Origin: Hetaerina americana
Taxonomy: Eukaryota; Arthropoda; Insecta; Odonata; Calopterygidae
DNA: 64,000 bases
NCBI GenBank assembly: GCA_022747635.1
Contig: JAKTNV010000009.1
Coordinates: 67,114,177-67,178,176, forward strand
Direction: 5' to 3'
This document shows, in pieces, positions 59,576 through 64,000 of the stretch; position 1 is the stretch's first letter, and each line of letters starts with the position of its first letter. Both the position numbers and the translations under genes were made by a program. The notes beneath the pieces were generated by a model. That model saw only the letters and a program-made list of their open reading frames with translations, was not told the origin of the DNA and ran no database searches.

Positions 59576-60132
59576 CAGGGTTCGTCCGGAAAATAAGTGT
59601 ACTGACTCCTGGGCTGGGCGCGCCGCTCCAGGCGCGGCCAGCACCGCTCTGCCGGGCTGCGATTGGAGGGGGGTATGTTGGCAAGCGACGCTGAAAAAGG
59701 CAGTCGGCTCTGAGCTGTGGTGTAGTGAGGAGCTCTGTTAACGCGAACCTCCACGCTCGACCCACGTCACGGAACGCGATGCCGAAGTTTTTGGAGCAGA
59801 GTTATTCCATCAAATTTGCGGTAAAGCTTGGGAAATCGTCTACCGAAACTGTCGGTATGATTAACCAGGCTTACGGGGAGTCAGCCATGTCCAGAAACAT
59901 GATCTTTCGGTGGCACAAGATGTTCGTGGAGGGCAGAGAAGAGGTCGACGACGAGTCTTCGAGAGGTTCCCGATGATGCCTTCGCGGGAGCGTTCCAGGA
60001 ATGGGAACGCCGCTGGAACAAGTGTATCGACTCACAAGGGTCCTATTTTGAGGAATATTAGCTTAAGATAGGTAAAAGTGTAATAAATTTTTTTCCCTGA
60101 GCTCAGTACACTTATTTTCCGGAAGAACCCTT
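59576..60132 (+). mobile_element. Heavily deleted mariner (copy 5), same family as copy 2
   Basis: 557 bp flanked by TA (59574-59575, 60133-60134). The ends match copy 2 (CAGGGTTCGTCCGGAAAATA and its inverse, last base changed to T). The short size and retained ends make it a MITE-like non-autonomous derivative. Confidence 0.93.
59779..60061 (+). pseudogene. Mariner transposase remnant, most of gene deleted
   Basis: MPKFLEQSYSIKFAVKLGKS through the first helix-turn-helix to VEGREEVDDE. It is joined to the 3' part just before VPDDAFAGAFQEWERRWNKC and the family end GSYFEEY. The join changes frame and a stop follows (SSRGSR). About 250 codons are missing, including the second DNA-binding region and the whole catalytic core. 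Apart from the deletion it is very similar to copy 2. Confidence 0.9.
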
Positions 60133-60134
60133 TA

Positions 60135-60510
60135 CGTATTGCGCAATGAGAGTCTCGAAAGTCGTGCGGAAAGCTGGTTGAAACCAACTCTGCTGATGAT
60201 TTCACATTTGTGTCCGGTGTTCTTACTGGGACATGTCATTTCAATTTCGACAGCATTTAGCGAGGAAACACTGTAACTTGCACATTTATTTCCATCTTCG
60301 TTTCATTTTTTCATGATTTCGTTTTCCTATATTTTATAGGTTGACTCTAGCTATTCTCCATACATCACGCAGCTGAAACAATTCCACTCAACTTTTAGTA
60401 GAAGTAGATTTGGAATTTTTCCTTGGTAAAAGTCTAGAAGTGGTCACCTCATTGTCATGAAGCGATTTTTGTATTCTAATTATATTGCATTATAGGTTTA
60501 TGTATGCAAG
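60135..60510. other. Unassigned AT-rich DNA
   Basis: No feature recognised. Confidence 0.35.
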
Positions 60511-60514
60511 TATA

Positions 60515-60552
60515 CATATATACACATATATATAAATATATATATTTTTTTA
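60515..60552. repeat. TA-rich microsatellite at LINE 3' end
   Basis: Alternating TA/CA followed by (TA)n and a T-run, next to the 3' end of the minus-strand LINE; probably its tail. Confidence 0.75.
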
Positions 60553-61699
60553 AGGTAATCTACCGGTTAAGGTAGGTTTTTGGATGGACACAACAACCAA
60601 ACAAATATTTTATTACTCCTAACAAAACACAAAATCCATCATCCTACTCTATATCAGGTCCCTCTTCATCTCTGAGTACTTTCTGCCTCCCTTCATCCCG
60701 TCCAACATCCCAATCCTGTTCCTTCCCTTTCCTCTTTTGCCCAACAGTCTACCCTCTATCACAGTCTTCAACATCCCACTGCCGGTCAACACCCCCTTCA
60801 TCCACTTTTCCTGCCTCCATAGGATTGCTCCCAACAAACCCCTCTCTTCGCCCACCATACCAAGTACTTCCTCATTTGTTTTCTTCTCTGTCCATTTCAC
60901 CTTCTCCATTCTTCTCCACACCCACATTTCAAAAGCCTCCAATCTACGTCTATCCTCCTGCTTCAATGACCACGTTTCCGCACCGTACATAGCTACGCTC
61001 CATATCAAAGTTTTTACGAGTCTTTTTTTAACATCCTTACTCAAAGTCCCTGTCATCAACTCCCTCCTCCTTGTGAAAGCCTCTTTGCCTAGCGCAATTC
61101 TTCTCCTTACGTCCCTACTACTTTGACCGTGTTGGTCCAAAACACTACCGAGATACGTAAACTGTTCTACCTGCTCTATTTTTTGCCCTCCTATTTTAAT
61201 GTTAAGCTTGGCCTTTTTCTTTCTAGAAAATCACATAACCTTTGTTTTATTAATATTGATTCTCATCCCATACCTGTCGCACTGAATTTCCAATTCACTC
61301 AGCAATGCTTGCAGCCCCTTGACTGACTGACAAACTAAAGCTTGGTCATCAGCAAACCTAACTGATTTTACGAATTCCCCGCCCACTTTCATTCCTACCT
61401 CCAGTTCTTCCCATGCCTCTTTGATCATTTCCTCTGCATACAGGTTGAACAGCAACGGTGATAACGGGCAACCCTGCCTTACACCCCTTCCTAACACTGC
61501 CCATCCTGACTCCCCGTTTCCCACCCGCACCTGAGCAGTCTGAGACATGTACAGGTTGCGGATTAGCCTCCTTTCCCTCCAATCTATTCCTATTTTCTGC
61601 AATATACTCATTAGTTTTTCCCAATTCACTCTATCAAACGCTTTTTCGAAATCTACGAAACAGGCAAATACCTCCTGGTTGTGTTCTATATTCCTCTCG

Positions 61700-61700
<1 letters not shown>
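60553..61700 (-). mobile_element. 5'-truncated LINE
   Basis: Starts in the RT domain at about 61700, directly at a (TA)n run, and extends through the stop at 60649 and a 3' UTR of about 100 bp to the microsatellite at 60552. 5' truncation is typical of LINE insertion. The clade (RTE-like or related) cannot be fixed without a tree. Confidence 0.85.
60649..61700 (-). pseudogene. LINE reverse transcriptase C-terminal part, one stop codon
   Basis: A minus-strand frame of about 350 codons with a single in-frame TGA (61231-61233, right after ININKTKVM) and no frameshift. The RT would prime cDNA synthesis at a nicked target. It holds motif A FVDFEKAFDRVNW, motif B GVRQGCPLSPLLFNLY, motif C SVRFADDQALV, then YLGSV. 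The C-terminal region is VKTLIWSVAMYGAETW, LEAFEMWVWRRMEKV and VIEGRLLGKRGKGRNRIG. The apurinic endonuclease and first RT blocks are missing with the 5' end. The first codons read into the flanking (TA)n repeat and are not real. Compared with the relics at 9 and 43-44 kb this copy is young. Confidence 0.9.

Positions 61701-61701
<1 letters not shown>

Positions 61702-61759
<58 letters not shown>
61702..61759. repeat. (TA)n microsatellite
   Basis: Uninterrupted TA at the 5' truncation point of the LINE; could have been the insertion site. Confidence 0.95.
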
Positions 61760-61761
<2 letters not shown>

Positions 61762-61765
<4 letters not shown>

Positions 61766-62855
61766 GGTATATATACATATATTTAATTCAATAAGATGCA
61801 CAATGTCTTGGACCTTGTGATAACTGTCAATTAGTTTTTCTCGGTTTTATCTGGTTTGTAAAGCCAACGGTTAAGAAAAAATGGATTGCAAGCGAAGTTT
61901 TAAACATCAAACAGAAAACCCATAAAATATCAGATTAGGCAATAGTGACAGAGATACAATGCTAAAGGATAGCAATTGGTAGTCACATTGCTTATCAATA
62001 TATACGCTATAAATACTACTTAATAGACGCAGGTATATTCGGACCACCGACGTAATTTCATCAAGAAATGGCCTAGGCGAGTGGCGAGATAAATTATACC
62101 CGATGTAACACCGTAGCTGCAATGGTTATCAGAACCACAGGCAATTAATAAATGTGCGCCAAATTGAAGCAAATCGCGGTATGGAATGCAATTAAAGAGC
62201 CTTTTAGCCCGAGAACGTGGTGAATTTGCACAATCTCAATTATCAATAAATCATAGCCATGGAGGCCCACAAAATGATCTGTAGCTCAGACTGCGAATAA
62301 ATATAGTTTCGACAGAAGCGGAAATATGAATCTATGGGCGTTTAACTAAAGGCGGATATTACTTGGTTGTAACAGCACAGACGTTTCGCCAAAACAAACA
62401 ATTGCAAGTTAAGCTAAGGCAGCTATTGAATTACGATAAAATTCAAGGAGTAAAGGCTACCCTTTTCAAATGAGAATCTAATTAGCGCGGAATGGCTCTC
62501 AGAAACATCAATTACAACTAAAGTTTAAAATAATTTTGTTTGCGGCCAGCCTTATATAAAAGGAAACTTACAATTAAGGTTTCACACTACGAATCGAGTT
62601 ATTTAATGTTTATATACATAAGAATAAAAACATCTTAGACATGTTAAAATACAATATTAGCCGTGATTGAGAAAGATATAATGCACCGCCAAAAAACAGC
62701 ACTCACGTGTAAGAGATTATCTGAAGAATCAGGAAAATATTTCACCACTGGGCTTACCTGGAAAATAAACGAAGAGTAAAGGTTAACATATTTATCACTC
62801 AAATATGAAGTTACAGTAATTTTAACACAAGAAGATAAAAACTTTTTAATTTATA
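61762..62855. other. Unassigned AT-rich DNA
   Basis: No feature recognised. Confidence 0.4.
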
Positions 62856-62918
62856 AACCCCACAGTGATCAATCCGACGATAGGTTTGGTAGGTGTCGGT
62901 AGAGCTCACCCAGTACTA

Positions 62919-63800
62919 CAAGGTTTGTATAAAAAGGTATCAGGAACAATTTTTTCCTAACGTGACAGTGCGTTGCTACGCACTCGCACCGCGCTCGCTC
63001 GGTGGCTGGGGGTCTGACCTTCAACACCCTACATGCACCAATCGCCTGCGAGTTCGTTCAGGCTAGGTCGTGTTTATAGTGGACCCCTGTCGAGTGACTC
63101 GGCACAAGTGCAAAATGCAGCCAATGCTTGAACAGCGGTAGGCTTTCATCCTTGAACACTTGCCGTCCTTCATGTCGCACGCTGCAGCTTTTAAGGGACA
63201 AGAGCACTTCAAACATGGCCGAGAGTGCGTGGAGGCCGCGCCCCGCGCTGGACGGCCGTCGACGTCTAGAACCGACGGCAACATGCAACGTGTGCGTGAA
63301 GTGCTGAATTCAGACCGTCGGTTAAGTTTGCGCTTGACCGCAGATCGTATTGGCATTGATAAGATGACAGTGCATACCATTGTCTCTGAAAACTTGCCGA
63401 TGCGAAAGATTTGCACTAAACTTGTCCCAAAGGTCATGGGCGCTTGAGGTTCCAAGGTAACGGACTAACTGCCGAAAAACGGCATCGTGACGATTCCCTA
63501 ACCTCTTTACAGTCACGATATGGCAGCAGCAGACTATTTTCTAGTCGCAAAAGTGAAATCCTCCCTCAAAGGAAACCACCATGGGACCCTAAGTGCCGTC
63601 AAAGAAGCTTGCAAGCATGTCCTTAAGGACCTTTCTGAGTCCGCCCACCAGAGGGCCTTCGAGTCGTGGATAAATATGCTGCTGACAAAAGTGAGTTGAC
63701 ACTCAAGGGATGTACTATGAAGCAATTGGAGGCATTGTAGCAATATCTAAAATAAATCTATTTTCCGAAAACTCTTCCGATACTTTGTATACAAACATTG
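62919..63800 (+). mobile_element. Internally deleted mariner (copy 6) inside a SINE
   Basis: 882 bp with ends CAAGGTTTGTATAAAAAGGT and the inverse of CAATGTTTGTATACAAAGTA, about 28 bp. TA (62917-62918) on the left; TG (63801-63802) on the right, probably a mutated TA. A distinct family from copies 2, 4 and 5. Confidence 0.9.
63115..63699 (+). pseudogene. Mariner transposase pseudogene, core deleted
   Basis: MQPMLEQR then TAG at codon 9. The frame continues to EHFKHGRECVEAAPRAGRPS and the second DNA-binding domain (NSDRRLSLRLTADRIGIDKM, ENLPMRKICTKLVPKVM). The frame ends at GA, and homology resumes with PKNGIVTIP, a stop, YSHDMAAADYFLVAKVKSSL (third catalytic Asp in ADYF) and the C-terminus FESWINMLL. 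The first helix-turn-helix is also shortened. The first two catalytic Asp are lost. Confidence 0.85.
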
Positions 63801-64000
63801 TGAGCCCAACGGTGAGTGAAATTCACACATCAGGGTATGGGGGACAGTTCTTTTCCCAGTGACATCTACGGTTTCTCAGGAGAATCTGGTTCCCGAAAAT
63901 TGACGCATGCTGGGATGGAGCTGAGGGTGCCCAGAGATACGTGCCCGGAAATCGAACCCAGGCCTTCCGCTCAGTAGTCCAATGCTCTTACCCTGGACTA

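Larger units (their letters stand above)
62858..64000 (-). mobile_element. SINE (family A) split by a mariner, head cut by window end
   Basis: The tail part is at about 62858-62918 (plus strand GATAGGTTTGGTAGGTGTCG, the inverse of the SINE tail). The rest is at 63801-64000: the inverse of the TCGGGTACCAGA block as GGTTCCCGAAAAT, the B box as AATCGAACCCA (63952-63962), and the A-box region at the last bases (CCCTGGACTA). The first few bases of the head lie beyond the window. Confidence 0.85.

Overview
The window looks like intergenic or intronic DNA of a large, repeat-rich animal genome, most likely an arthropod and probably an insect. Evidence is the AT-rich background, long (TA)n and (TG)n runs, several mariner families, tRNA-derived SINEs, RTE-like or related LINE relics and a GIY-YIG Penelope-like element. 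I recognise no host protein-coding exon, rRNA gene or bona fide tRNA gene. The species cannot be told from the sequence alone.

Layout. 0-15 kb: a broken mariner (about 2.0-2.8 kb), a small LINE reverse transcriptase (RT) relic (3.4 kb), a degraded LINE RT on the minus strand (9.0-9.3 kb), (TA)n blocks (9.6-9.9 kb) and a tRNA-like SINE head (11.7 kb). 15.17-19.48 kb: a Penelope-like element (PLE) in the typical head-to-tail arrangement, a 5'-truncated copy followed by a complete copy with an intact 803-codon RT plus GIY-YIG ORF. A near-identical terminal repeat (pLTR) with a TATA box and a hammerhead-like ribozyme motif occurs twice. 20.4-21.5 kb: a SINE split by a mariner with TA duplications. 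24-45 kb: LINE 3' relics (24.3, 37.5 and 43.3-44.4 kb), two further SINEs (30.3 and 31.0 kb), an old mariner (32.3 kb), microsatellites and GC-rich islands. 47.9-55.1 kb: three tRNA-like SINEs (one flanked by longer direct repeats, one ending in three 27-bp tandem units) and a mariner with long inverted ends. 55-64 kb: two striking fold-back sequences, a short mariner, a 5'-truncated LINE with a single stop codon, and a mariner nested in a SINE that runs off the window end.

Common theme. All six mariners have lost the middle of the transposase, including the first two catalytic aspartates, while the N-terminal DNA-binding part and usually the terminal inverted repeats survive. One deletion is in frame and leaves an open 212-codon product. 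Two different mariners are inserted in two copies of the same SINE family. The only element that looks potentially autonomous is the PLE. Its two copies are almost identical where they overlap, so the insertion is recent.

Stretches between these elements show no coding signal that I can support. GC-rich islands of 0.2-0.6 kb at several places are the main unexplained structure there.
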